From: Psychromarinibacter halotolerans
GTDB taxonomy: Bacteria; Pseudomonadota; Alphaproteobacteria; Rhodobacterales; Rhodobacteraceae
NCBI RefSeq assembly: GCF_029168315.1
Contig: NZ_JARGYD010000001.1
Coordinates: 186,001 to 250,000 of the forward strand
Direction: 5' to 3'
DNA: 64,000 nt
Positions within the stretch are counted from its first letter, which is position 1; every line of letters starts with the position of its first letter. Under the pieces are notes generated by a model. It saw only the letters and a list, made by a program, of their open reading frames with translations, was not told the DNA's origin and searched no databases. Positions 1 to 8,388 of the stretch are shown one piece after another. Made by a program: the position numbers and the translations under genes.

Positions 1-201
1 CGAGGCGCTGCCCTGCAACGGGCCGCCGCCGCACCCGCCGCCGGAAAAGGGTTCAATCTTTACCCTGTTCGCATGTCTCCCCAGACAACCTTAGCTTGCC
101 CCCACGTCGGCGATTCCGAAATGGTTAACGCGCTGTAAGAGGGCCGTTTTCCGGGCGGCCATGCAAAAATGCGACACTCGCTGCGGCCGGTGCGCGCCGG
201 G
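1..201. other. Left-edge region, no supported gene
   Basis: No gene can be supported here. One forward frame stays open from the window edge to a TAA at 136-138, so the 3' end of a gene starting outside the window cannot be excluded, but its 45 residues match nothing I recognise. A weak inverted repeat (GGCCG at 142-146, CGGCC at 156-160) lies downstream of the leftward gene ending at 202 and could act as its terminator. Confidence 0.3.
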
Positions 202-1236
202 TCACAGGCGCACCCGCTCCCCGGTTTCCGCCGAGCGCCGGATCGCCTCGATCACCGCCATGTTTGCGATACCATCGGCGCAGCTGACCAGCGGCGCGGT
301 GTCGCCCCGCGCCAGCGCGCCGAAATGCTCCATCTGCCCGACGAACGGATCGGCCGGGGCAAAGTCCAGCGTTCCGCGTTCCATCCGGTCGAACCAGTCC
401 GGCGTGCCGGGATGGGTCCAGAACGCCGCGTCCGGCAGCGACATGCCGGCCTTCGTCCCGGCATAGCTATGCGCATAGATGTCATGCACCGGCAGGCGCG
501 GGCTTTCGCCCGACCCAAGGTCATAGGTCCACGGCCCGCACCCGGCGTCGGTCGTTACGACGCTGGCGATGCCGCCGTTTGCGAAGGTCAGGATCGCGGC
601 GGCGCTGTCTTCGACCTCCAGCCCGCGCACGGCGCCCGAGACCAGCCCCTGCGCTTCGGAAATCTCGCCGAATAGGTGCCGCAGCAGGTCGATCTCGTGG
701 ATCAGGTTGATCGCCATCACCCCACCGGCCCCCGGCTGGCTGCGCCATTTGACGTCGAAATAGGCCGCCGGTTTCGCCATCACGGCCTGCACGTTGGCGG
801 TGACCAGCGTGCCGAACAGACCGTCCGCGATGGCGGCCCGCGCCGCCTTGACCATCGGGTTGTGACGCCGGTGATGCCCCACCAGCAGCGGAACCCCGGT
901 TGCCTCGACGACCGCCTGCAATTCCAGCCCCTCGGCCACGCTGTTGGCGACCGGCTTCTCCAGCAGCACGGGAAGGCCCGCCCGCAACAGGACCGTCGCG
1001 ATCGGAACGTGGGTGTGGTTCGGCGTTGCCACCACCGCCGCGTCGGCGCCCCCGGCGTTCAGTAAATCCGAGACGTCGCGATAATGCGGCACGTCCTGTT
1101 CGGCGGCCTGCGCCGCGCCGGCGTCGGTCGGGTCGACCACGGCGCACAGCGCCACACCCCGGCTTCGCCCCAGCGTGGCGATATGGGTGCCCCCGATGAT
1201 TCCCGCACCGATAACGGCGACGCGCAAGTCGGCCAT
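202..1236 (-). CDS. Gfo/Idh/MocA family oxidoreductase
   Basis: This 344-residue protein is an NAD(P)-dependent sugar or inositol dehydrogenase of the Gfo/Idh/MocA family. The N-terminus carries a Rossmann fingerprint (AVIGAGIIGG, about residues 7-16), and the family motif EKP (LLEKPVANS) follows the cofactor domain; a C-terminal alpha/beta substrate domain completes the usual length. The start at 1236 is chosen because AGGGAGGAG lies just upstream; a longer frame reaching 1440 would read through the hairpin array and has no ribosome binding site. It is the last gene of a leftward pair with the epimerase gene, separated from it by the array, so it may be transcribed separately. The substrate cannot be told from sequence. 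Confidence 0.88.
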   Translation of the reverse strand: MADLRVAVIGAGIIGGTHIATLGRSRGVALCAVVDPTDAGAAQAAEQDVPHYRDVSDLLNAGGADAAVVATPNHTHVPIATVLLRAGLPVLLEKPVANSVAEGLELQAVVEATGVPLLVGHHRRHNPMVKAARAAIADGLFGTLVTANVQAVMAKPAAYFDVKWRSQPGAGGVMAINLIHEIDLLRHLFGEISEAQGLVSGAVRGLEVEDSAAAILTFANGGIASVVTTDAGCGPWTYDLGSGESPRLPVHDIYAHSYAGTKAGMSLPDAAFWTHPGTPDWFDRMERGTLDFAPADPFVGQMEHFGALARGDTAPLVSCADGIANMAVIEAIRRSAETGERVRL

Positions 1237-1300
1237 GTCCGCTCCTCCCTTCAGACACCCGGACGCTAGCGGCGCGCCCCCGATTTGGAAAGCGCCCCTG

Positions 1301-1446
1301 CTTCTTCTGTCCGGAAATATCCTGGGGGGAGGGCCGAAGGCCCCCGGGGGGCAAAGCCCCCCTAACTCAAAAGTAACGGGCAAAGCCCCCCGACTTAATT
1401 GAAGTGGGCAAAGCCCCCCTAGCTTCAAAGCAACGGGCAAAGCCCC
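1301..1446 (-). repeat. Tandem hairpin array ending in Rhodobacterales-type composite element
   Basis: Read on the minus strand, just past the epimerase stop codon, a core GGGGCTTTGCCC occurs four times (1435-1446, 1406-1419, 1378-1391, 1346-1362) with a period of 28-29 bp. Each core is a short hairpin with a 3-nt loop. The spacers also contain small inverted repeats whose arms differ in a paired way: GCTT/AAGC, ACTT/AAGT, ACT/AGT. The last core is followed by a second hairpin (1331-1345), TCCCCCC, AGGATATTT and AGAAGAAG (1301-1308). The hairpin, hairpin, TCCCCC, TATTT, AGAAGAAG order recurs at 33064-33120. It probably ends transcription of the epimerase gene or stabilises its mRNA 3' end. 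Confidence 0.8.
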
Positions 1447-1452
1447 GGACGT

Positions 1453-2490
1453 TCAGCGGCCGTAATACTCGCGGTACCACGCGACGAACCGCGCGATCCC
1501 TTCGCGCACGTCGGTTTGCGGGCGATAGCCGGTCAGGCGCTGCAGCAGCGATGCGTCGGCCCATGTCGCGGGCACGTCGCCGGGCTGCATGTCCATCATG
1601 TTGCGGCGGGCCGGAACGCCCAGCTCGGCCTCGATGGCGTCGACGAAATCCAGAAGCCGCACCTTGTCCGAGTTGCCGATGTTCACCACCCGCCACGGCG
1701 CGACGGGGGACAAGCTGTCGCCGTCCTCGATCTGCGACGCGTCGGCGGGGCGCTCGGGCACCGCGTCGATCAGCAGGCGGATGCCATGCACCAGATCCTC
1801 GACATAGGTGAAATCGCGGTACATTTCGCCGTGGTTGAACACGTCGATGGGGCGGTCGTTCAGGATCGCGTCTACGAACTTGAACAGCGCCATGTCGGGC
1901 CGGCCCCACGGACCATACACGGTGAAGAACCGGAACATCGTCGTCGGAATGCCGTGCAGGTGGGCATAGGCGTGCGACATCGATTCCGTCGCCTTCTTCG
2001 TCGCGGCGTAGATCGTCAGCTGCGTGTCGGCCTTGTCGGTCTCGGCATAGGGCATGTCCTCGTTCGCGCCATAGACGGACGAGGTCGAGGCCATCAGCAG
2101 GTGCGCCACCTTCAACTCGCGCGCGGCTTCCATCACGTTGAAGGTGCCGATCACATTGGCGTCGAGATAGGCGCGCGGTGCCTCCAGCGAATAGCGCACC
2201 CCGGCCTGCGCGGCGAGGTGAACGATGATGTCTGGCGCGAAGTCGAGGGCGACGCGAGCGAACAGCGCCTCGTCCTCCAGCATTCCTTCGGTGGCAGAGA
2301 AGTCCTCGTTCTGCAGCAGGATCGCGTGGCGGCGGCGTTTCAGCGAGACGTCGTAGTAATCCGTCATCCCGTCATAGCCATGCACCCGGAAGCCGTCCTT
2401 CAGCAGAACCTGCGCCAAGTGGAAACCGATGAAACCGGCGGTTCCGGTGATAAGAACGCGGGGGGCGGTTTCGGGCACGGTTTCGGGCAC
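1453..2490 (-). CDS. UDP-glucuronate 4-epimerase-like NAD-dependent epimerase
   Basis: This 345-residue extended short-chain dehydrogenase most resembles UDP-glucuronate 4-epimerases that supply UDP-galacturonate for capsule or lipopolysaccharide. The NAD fingerprint GTAGFIG is at residues 16-22, the catalytic Ser region (STSSVYG) near 136-141, and the YxxxK pair is Y161/K165. The signature FFTVYGPWGRPDMA about 20 residues after that is typical of this epimerase group rather than of dTDP-glucose dehydratases. Length is normal for the family. No other polysaccharide gene is adjacent, so the pathway is inferred. The stop codon is followed after 6 bp by the hairpin array at 1446-1301. A UDP-glucose 4-epimerase role is the main alternative. 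Confidence 0.85.
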   Translation of the reverse strand: MPETVPETAPRVLITGTAGFIGFHLAQVLLKDGFRVHGYDGMTDYYDVSLKRRRHAILLQNEDFSATEGMLEDEALFARVALDFAPDIIVHLAAQAGVRYSLEAPRAYLDANVIGTFNVMEAARELKVAHLLMASTSSVYGANEDMPYAETDKADTQLTIYAATKKATESMSHAYAHLHGIPTTMFRFFTVYGPWGRPDMALFKFVDAILNDRPIDVFNHGEMYRDFTYVEDLVHGIRLLIDAVPERPADASQIEDGDSLSPVAPWRVVNIGNSDKVRLLDFVDAIEAELGVPARRNMMDMQPGDVPATWADASLLQRLTGYRPQTDVREGIARFVAWYREYYGR

Positions 2491-2561
2491 GGGCAGGGCT
2501 CCTGACTGGGGTGCTCCGGGACTGTTAGCGCGATCCGCCGCCGCTGCCTACCCGCCGCCGC

Positions 2562-3287
2562 CTACCCACCGACAAGCGCGCCGGTCAGATAGGCGACGGC
2601 AGCGCACAGCGCGCCCACGCCCACGGTTTCGCCCACGGCGGTCAGCGCCCCCTGTCCGATGGCGCGCCAGCGCAGCAGGCCAAGCGCCAGCAATGCGCCG
2701 AAGGTGGCCCCGACCGACAGGGGCAGAGCGTTGGCGTGCCCGGCGTCCAGCAGCAGGTAGGGCGCCAGCGGCAACAGGCCGAAGACGATGAAGGCCGCGA
2801 AAGTGGTCAGCCCCTCGCTCAGCGGGCGGGCAAGCCGCATGTCGGTCAGCCCCTCGCCATAGGACAGCCGGATGTCTGCGGCCAGTTCGGGGCTGCGGGA
2901 CAGATACCGCGCCGCGGCTTCGGCATCGTCGGGCGCCAGCCCCCGCGCCGCCAGCAACCCGGCGATCTCGGCCCGCGCGGCCTCGGGCCGGTCGCGGAAC
3001 CGGGCGAGACCCGCGGCCCGTCGCGAGCGGTACAGATCGCGCTGGGACCGGGTGGACAGGAACTCTCCCATCCCCATCGACACCCCGTCGGCCACAAGGT
3101 TCGCCAGCCCGAACACCAGCACCGCCAGCGCGCCGACCTTCCCGGCGCCGTCCGCCGCCGCACCGGCATAGCCTGCGACGATCGCGAAGGTGGTGACGAT
3201 GCCGTCGTTGCCGCCATAGACGATCTGCTTGAGAAAGCTTTGCACGCGGCCAAGGACCGGGACTTCCGGGGCGGTTAGGGCGGACAT
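2562..3287 (-). CDS. VIT1/CCC1-family Fe2+/Mn2+ transporter
   Basis: This 241-residue inner-membrane protein belongs to the VIT/CCC1 family, which moves Fe2+ or Mn2+. The first membrane segment contains the hallmark YGGNDGIVTTFAIVAG, and the second contains GLANLVADGVSMGMGEFLS, followed by a cytosolic helical insert (about 90-140) rich in acidic residues that binds metal in family members, then three more membrane segments. The start at 3287 is preceded by AAAGGAG; an in-frame ATG at 3320 lacks such a site. It is divergent from cydD, with 158 bp between starts that include a GCTGCC/GGCAGC dyad at 3322-3336. Whether it carries iron or manganese cannot be told from sequence. Confidence 0.88.
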   Translation of the reverse strand: MSALTAPEVPVLGRVQSFLKQIVYGGNDGIVTTFAIVAGYAGAAADGAGKVGALAVLVFGLANLVADGVSMGMGEFLSTRSQRDLYRSRRAAGLARFRDRPEAARAEIAGLLAARGLAPDDAEAAARYLSRSPELAADIRLSYGEGLTDMRLARPLSEGLTTFAAFIVFGLLPLAPYLLLDAGHANALPLSVGATFGALLALGLLRWRAIGQGALTAVGETVGVGALCAAVAYLTGALVGG

Positions 3288-3445
3288 GCTGGCTCCTTTG
3301 TTGGCTGGCTGACGCGCCAAAGCTGCCGCAGGCAGCGGCGCAAGGAAAGCGGTTCCGACTGCGCGTCGGCGTCGCAGGGCGCGGATTCGGCTTGGACCCG
3401 GCGCCGTGGGGGTGCAGGGTCCCGCCGCGAACAGGACGACACCCG

Positions 3446-5098
3446 ATGACGGACACCCAGCAGCAAAGCCCGCAGGCCCGGGCCACGGCGCGCATCATCG
3501 CGCCCGTCCGGCATGGCCTGACCCAAGCGGGCGCGTTGGCGGTGCTGGCCGGGCTGATCTGGCCCGCGCAGGCCGCGTGCATCGCATGGGTCATTTCCGG
3601 CTGGGCGGCGGGCGACACGGCGCTGGGCCGCACCGCGCTGGGCGCCGGGCTGTTTGCGCTGGGCGGGCTGCTGCGCGCCGCACTCGACGCCCGCGCGGGC
3701 GCGCTGCTGTTCGAAGCCGCCGACCGCACCATCGCCCGCGAACGCGCCGCGCTGATCGAACGCGAAATCCGCGCGCCGGGGCCGGAAAGCTCTGCCGCCG
3801 TGGCTGCGCTGGCGGTGCAGAAGCTGCCGATGCTGCAACCGTGGATCACCCGCTATCACGTCGCCATGACGCGCACGCGGGTGCTGCCGCTGGTGTTTCT
3901 TGTGCTGGCCTTCTCGCAAAGCTGGGCGGTGGGGCTGGTTCTGCTGGTCGCGGGGCCGCTGATCCCGCTGTTCATGGCGCTGGTGGGCATGGCGGCAGAG
4001 CAGGCGTCGCGCCGCCAGCTGGACGAGATCGGCGGCATGAACGACATGCTGATGGACCGTCTGTCCGCGCTGCTGGACCTGCGGCTTTTGGGCGCCGCCG
4101 ACCGCGCGGCGCAGGATTTCCGCGACCGAGCCGAGGCGTTGCGCGACCGGACGATGGCCGTGCTGCGCATCGCCTTCCTGTCGTCCACCGTGCTGGAACT
4201 GTTCGCGGCGCTGGGCGTGGCGATGGTCGCGGTGTTCGTGGGCTTCTCGCTTCTGGGCGAGATCGGGTTCGGCACATGGGGCGGGCAGATGACGCTGGCG
4301 CAGGGGCTGTTCCTGTTGCTGATCGCGCCCGAATACTTCCAGCCCCTGCGCGACCTTGCCGCCGCATGGCACGACCGGGCCGCCGGGATCTCGGTGGTGG
4401 CGGAACTCGACGCGCTGGATGCGGCCGACCGCGTGGCGCTGATCGGGACGGGCGCGGCAACGGCGCCGCTGGACGGGCCGCTGTCGGTGGACCTGCACGG
4501 CGCGGCGGCGTTGCCGGGGCGGGCGGTGCCGCTGCCGTCGCTGCAACTTCGCGCGGGCGAGGCGTTGGCCTTGACCGGCCCGTCGGGCGTTGGCAAGACG
4601 ACGACGCTGGCAGCCGTCGCGGGGCTGGTGCCGTTGGCCGAGGGGCGCGTCATGGTCTGCGGCCAGCCGCTCGACGCCGACACCGCCGACGCGTGGCGGG
4701 CGCGGCTGGCGTGGCTGCCGCAGGTGCCGCATTTCCCGGATGTGACATTGGCGGACTTCCTGGACCCGCGCGGCACCGGCGCCGATCCGTGGGCCGCGCT
4801 GGACCTTGTGCAGGCGCGCCACATCGTGGACCGGTTGCCGGATGGTCTGGAAACCCGGCTGGGCGAAAGCGGCGGCGGCGTGTCGGGGGGCGAAGCGCGG
4901 CGGCTGATGCTGGCGCGTGCCGTCGCCTCGGGCGGCGATCTGATCCTTGCCGACGAGCCGACCGCCGACCTCGACTCCGAGACGGCGGCGCAGATCGTCG
5001 CGGCGCTGACCGGGCTGCGCGATCAGGGGCGCACGCTGCTGGTCGCCACCCACGACCCCGCGCTGGCCAAGGCGCTGGACCGGGAGATCGCGCTATGA
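3446..5098 (+). CDS. cydD: Thiol reductant ABC exporter subunit CydD
   Basis: This 550-residue ABC half-transporter pairs with CydC to export cysteine/glutathione to the periplasm, needed for cytochrome bd assembly. Six membrane helices occupy roughly residues 25-300. The ATPase domain shows Walker A GPSGVGKTTTL, the signature VSGGE, Walker B LILADEPTADLD and the switch His in ATHDP. The start at 3446 gives a protein beginning MTDTQQQ; the frame is open further upstream but no ribosome binding site supports a longer form. The stop overlaps the cydC start by 4 bp (ATGA at 5095-5098), so the two are translationally coupled, and cydABX follow. Alternative identities are unlikely given the neighbours. 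Confidence 0.93.
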   Translation: MTDTQQQSPQARATARIIAPVRHGLTQAGALAVLAGLIWPAQAACIAWVISGWAAGDTALGRTALGAGLFALGGLLRAALDARAGALLFEAADRTIARERAALIEREIRAPGPESSAAVAALAVQKLPMLQPWITRYHVAMTRTRVLPLVFLVLAFSQSWAVGLVLLVAGPLIPLFMALVGMAAEQASRRQLDEIGGMNDMLMDRLSALLDLRLLGAADRAAQDFRDRAEALRDRTMAVLRIAFLSSTVLELFAALGVAMVAVFVGFSLLGEIGFGTWGGQMTLAQGLFLLLIAPEYFQPLRDLAAAWHDRAAGISVVAELDALDAADRVALIGTGAATAPLDGPLSVDLHGAAALPGRAVPLPSLQLRAGEALALTGPSGVGKTTTLAAVAGLVPLAEGRVMVCGQPLDADTADAWRARLAWLPQVPHFPDVTLADFLDPRGTGADPWAALDLVQARHIVDRLPDGLETRLGESGGGVSGGEARRLMLARAVASGGDLILADEPTADLDSETAAQIVAALTGLRDQGRTLLVATHDPALAKALDREIAL

Positions 5099-6696
5099 CG
5101 CCGCTGTTGCGCATCCTGTGGCGGCTTCTGACCGCCGACCGCCGCGCGATGGCGCGCGGCGCGCTGTTGTCGGTGCTGGTGCTGGTGATGGGCGCGGCGC
5201 TGCTGGGGCTGTCGGGCTGGTTCATCACCGCCACCGGGGTGGCGGGGCTGGCGGGCATCGGCATCGCCTTCGACGTCTTCCGCCCCTCGGCGGGGGTGCG
5301 GCTGCTGGCGCTGGGCCGGACGGCGGCGCGCTATGGCGAACGGGTGCTGACCCACGACGCCACGCTGCGGGCGCTGGCGGTGCTGCGGGTGGACCTGCTG
5401 CGGCGGCAGGCCGGGCAGGGGGCGCGGGCGCTGATGCGGCTGCGGGGCGAGGCGGCGCTGACCCGGATCGTGGCCGACGTCGACGCGCTGGACGGGCTGG
5501 TGCTGCGGCTGTTCCTTCCCGCCTTGGCGGCGCTGGCGACCCATGCGCTGGCCTTCGCGATGCTGGCGTGGCTGTCGGGCCTGCCGGTCGCGGTGGCAGT
5601 GGCGGCAGGCTATCTGCCGGGGGCCGTGCTGGCGTTGTGGCTGCTGGGGCGTCGCGCGATTGCACCGTCGGCGCAGGGCGAGCGGCAGGCGCAAGCCCTG
5701 CGCACCGGGCTGATCGACGCGATGCGCGACCGGGCGGCTCTGGTGCTGGCGGGCGGGCTGCCGGGGCGCGAGGCGGCGCTTGCCACGCAGGACGCGGCCG
5801 CCCGAGATGCGGCGCGCACGCTGGACCGGATGGACCGGCGCGCGGGGGTCGTCCTGTCGGCCCTGTCCTCGCTGGCGGCGGCGCTGGCGCTTTTGGCGGG
5901 GGGCTGGCTGGTGTCCAGCGGCGCGCCGCCCGCGCCTGCCGCCATCGGCTTCTTCGTCGCGCTGGGTCTGGCCGAGGCCTTGCCACCGCTTCGGCGCGGA
6001 TTGGGCGAACTGGGCCGCATGGTCGATGCCGCGCGGCGGGTGGACATCGGCCGCGCGGACGCACCGAACCGCGCAGGCCCGGCGGCGGACGGACCGCTTC
6101 TGACGGTGGAGGATGGCGCGCTGTCCTTCGAGCTGAAGCCGGGCGGGGGACTGGCGCTGACCGGCCCCAGCGGCGCGGGCAAGTCGACGCTGCTTCTGAA
6201 GATCGCCGCGCTCTGGCCCGTGGGCGATACGCGGATCGCCATCGCGGGCCGGGCGCCGGGCGATTGGCCGGAGGCGGACCTGCGCGACGTGGTGACGATG
6301 GTGCCGCAACGAAGCGTGCTGATCGGCGGCACGATCCGGGACAACCTTGCCCTTGCCGCGCCGCCGGACACCCCGGACGCGGACCTGTGGCGCGCTTTGG
6401 ACGCCGTCGACATGGGCGACGCGCTGCGCGACCGGGACGGGCTGGACACCCGATTGGGCGAAACCGGCGCGGGGCTTTCGGGCGGGCAGACGCGGCGTGT
6501 TGCACTCGCCCGCGCGATCCTGCGGCGGCCCCGGCTGTTGCTGCTGGACGAACCGACCGAGGGGCTGGACGACGAAACCGCCGCCCGTGTTCTGGATGGC
6601 CTGCGCGCCGCCCTGCCGGACACGGCGATCCTTGCGACACTCCACCGCAACGCCGGTCACCGGGTATTCGCTGAGTGCAAGCGCGTCGTTTTGTGA
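5095..6696 (+). CDS. cydC: Thiol reductant ABC exporter subunit CydC
   Basis: This 533-residue partner of CydD has an N-terminal six-helix membrane domain with the CydC-typical stretch LSGWFITATGVAGLAG near residues 41-56 and RYGERVLTHD shortly after. The ATPase domain carries Walker A GPSGAGKSTLL, signature LSGGQTRR, Walker B LLLLDEPTEGLD and a His in ATLHRN. It starts inside the cydD stop codon (ATGA). The complex works in the inner membrane to keep periplasmic thiol balance for heme insertion into cytochrome bd. The 91-bp gap to cydA holds a dyad, so cydA may have its own promoter in addition to readthrough. Confidence 0.92.
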   Translation: MTPLLRILWRLLTADRRAMARGALLSVLVLVMGAALLGLSGWFITATGVAGLAGIGIAFDVFRPSAGVRLLALGRTAARYGERVLTHDATLRALAVLRVDLLRRQAGQGARALMRLRGEAALTRIVADVDALDGLVLRLFLPALAALATHALAFAMLAWLSGLPVAVAVAAGYLPGAVLALWLLGRRAIAPSAQGERQAQALRTGLIDAMRDRAALVLAGGLPGREAALATQDAAARDAARTLDRMDRRAGVVLSALSSLAAALALLAGGWLVSSGAPPAPAAIGFFVALGLAEALPPLRRGLGELGRMVDAARRVDIGRADAPNRAGPAADGPLLTVEDGALSFELKPGGGLALTGPSGAGKSTLLLKIAALWPVGDTRIAIAGRAPGDWPEADLRDVVTMVPQRSVLIGGTIRDNLALAAPPDTPDADLWRALDAVDMGDALRDRDGLDTRLGETGAGLSGGQTRRVALARAILRRPRLLLLDEPTEGLDDETAARVLDGLRAALPDTAILATLHRNAGHRVFAECKRVVL

Positions 6697-6707
6697 CGGA
6701 GCTTCAT

Positions 6708-6730
6708 AACACGTATTGGGAATATGTGTT
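6708..6730 (+). promoter_or_regulatory. 10-3-10 inverted repeat upstream of cydA
   Basis: Arms AACACGTATT and AATATGTGTT are separated by GGG and match at 9 of 10 positions. The element is strikingly AT-rich for this genome and lies 57 bp before the cydA ATG, which fits an operator; it is followed by TTTA, so a weak terminator for cydDC is the alternative. A further 10-bp palindrome CTTGCGCAAG sits at 6761-6770. No FNR consensus is present. The regulator is unknown. Confidence 0.55.
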
Positions 6731-6787
6731 TTACGTTAAGCGCGGGGTCCCGAATCAACCCTTGCGCAAGATTGGGAGAAATTGGGT

Positions 6788-8383
6788 ATGGAACTCGATG
6801 TCGTAGAGCTGTCACGGCTGCAATTCGCCCTGACCGCCATGTATCATTTCCTGTTCGTACCCCTGACGCTTGGTCTGTCCATTCTCGTCGCGATCATGGA
6901 GACGGTCTATGTCATGACCGACCGTCCGATCTGGCGGCAGATGACCAAGTTCTGGGGCACGCTGTTCGGAATCAATTTCGTTCTGGGTGTCGCCACCGGC
7001 ATCACGATGGAATTCCAGTTTGGGATGAACTGGTCGTACTATTCGCATTATGTGGGCGACGTGTTCGGCGCACCGCTGGCGATCGAGGGGCTGATGGCCT
7101 TCTTCCTCGAAGCCACCTTCGTCGGGCTGTTCTTCTTCGGCTGGGACAAGCTGTCGAAGACCGCGCACCTTGTCGTCGCGTGGCTGGTCGCCATCGGCTC
7201 GAACTTCTCGGCGCTGTGGATCCTGATCGCGAACGGCTGGATGCAGAACCCGGTGGGGGCAGAGTTCAACCCCGACACCATGCGGATGGAAATGACGTCG
7301 TTCTTCGAGGTCATGTTCAACAGCGTGGCGCAGTCGAAATTCGTGCACACCGTGTCCGCTGGATATGTCACGGCGTCCGTGTTCGTGCTGGGCGTGTCGG
7401 CGTGGTACCTGCTGAAGGGGCGCCACACAGAGCTTGCCAAGCGGTCGATCACCGTGGCCGCGTCCTTCGGCCTTGCCTCGGCCCTGTCGGTCGTGGTGCT
7501 GGGCGACGAGTCCGGGTACGAAACCTCGCACAACCAGCGCATGAAGCTCGCCGCGATCGAGGCGATGTGGGAAACCCACGAGGCGCCTGCCGCCTTCACG
7601 TTGGTCGGCTTCCCCGATCAAGAGGCGCGCGAAACGCACTATGCGCTTGAGATCCCGTGGGTCATGGGGCTGATCGGCACCCGGTCGCTGAACACCGAGA
7701 TCCCCGGCATCGCCGATCTGGTGGCCGAGGCCGAGGACCGCATCCGGTCGGGCATCGTCGCTTACGATGCGCTGATGACGATCCGGGCCGAGCGCGACGC
7801 GACCCCGCCCGAGGTGCGCGCCACCTTCGAAGAGCATTCCGACGATCTTGGCTATGCCATGCTGTTGAAGCGGTATGTCGACGACCCGAGGGACGCCGAC
7901 GACGCGCTGATCGAGACGACGTCCTGGGATACGGTCCCGACCGTCTGGCCGCTGTTCTGGGCGTTCCGGATCATGGTGGTGCTGGGCTTCTCGTTCATCG
8001 CGGTGATGGCGTATTTCTTCTACCGCTCGTCCTTCAAGGGACAGACCTATCCCCGCTGGGCGCTGCATGCGGCGGTCTGGATCATTCCGGCCCCGTGGAT
8101 CGCGGCCGAGATGGGCTGGATCGTGGCCGAGTTCGGTCGCCAGCCTTGGACGGTGGACGGGGTGTTGCCCACGGCGCTGTCGGCCAGCAACCTGTCGGTC
8201 GCTGACCTGCTGCTGACGCTGGCCGGGTTCGTCGCCTTCTATACCATTCTCTTCATCGTCGAGATGGGCCTGATGCTGAAATACATCCGCAAGGGCCCGC
8301 ATCAGGATGTCGATGAAACCGAAGTCTGGACCGCGCGGCATGAAGCCCGCCTGCGTGGCCCGGTCGGCACCCCCGCGGAGTAA
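6788..8383 (+). CDS. cydA: Cytochrome bd ubiquinol oxidase subunit I
   Basis: This 531-residue membrane protein is subunit I of cytochrome bd, which oxidises quinol and reduces oxygen to water with high affinity. Conserved heme ligands are visible: H20 near the N-terminus (heme b595) and H187 (heme b558); conserved glutamates E100 and E108 and the GRQPW motif near the end of the quinol-loop side are present. The periplasmic loop is long, as in the classical cyanide-sensitive type rather than the short-loop CIO type. ATG at 6788 follows GGGAGA by 8 bp; an in-frame TTG at 6782 is rejected. Next to cydB and cydX. Expression is likely oxygen-responsive by analogy. Confidence 0.95.
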   Translation: MELDVVELSRLQFALTAMYHFLFVPLTLGLSILVAIMETVYVMTDRPIWRQMTKFWGTLFGINFVLGVATGITMEFQFGMNWSYYSHYVGDVFGAPLAIEGLMAFFLEATFVGLFFFGWDKLSKTAHLVVAWLVAIGSNFSALWILIANGWMQNPVGAEFNPDTMRMEMTSFFEVMFNSVAQSKFVHTVSAGYVTASVFVLGVSAWYLLKGRHTELAKRSITVAASFGLASALSVVVLGDESGYETSHNQRMKLAAIEAMWETHEAPAAFTLVGFPDQEARETHYALEIPWVMGLIGTRSLNTEIPGIADLVAEAEDRIRSGIVAYDALMTIRAERDATPPEVRATFEEHSDDLGYAMLLKRYVDDPRDADDALIETTSWDTVPTVWPLFWAFRIMVVLGFSFIAVMAYFFYRSSFKGQTYPRWALHAAVWIIPAPWIAAEMGWIVAEFGRQPWTVDGVLPTALSASNLSVADLLLTLAGFVAFYTILFIVEMGLMLKYIRKGPHQDVDETEVWTARHEARLRGPVGTPAE

Positions 8384-8388
8384 GCGCC

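Noticed and set aside
1..138. 3' end of a gene entering from the left edge
   Set aside because: The frame is open but has no recognisable residues and two other frames are similarly open, so it is not called.
1237..1440. N-terminal extension of the Gfo/Idh protein
   Set aside because: The open frame reads through the hairpin array and gives a low-complexity repeat peptide; the ATG at 1236 has a clear ribosome binding site.
1301..1446. CRISPR-like array
   Set aside because: Units are only 28-29 bp in total including spacers that resemble each other and form hairpins; no cas genes are near.
3406..5094. Upstream in-frame extension of cydC through cydD
   Set aside because: The frame is open across cydD but encodes Gly/Arg/Ala-rich shadow sequence; CydC begins at the ATGA overlap at 5095.
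6761..6770. CTTGCGCAAG as an FNR-type box before cydA
   Set aside because: It lacks the TTGAT-N4-ATCAA consensus; kept only as an unassigned palindrome.
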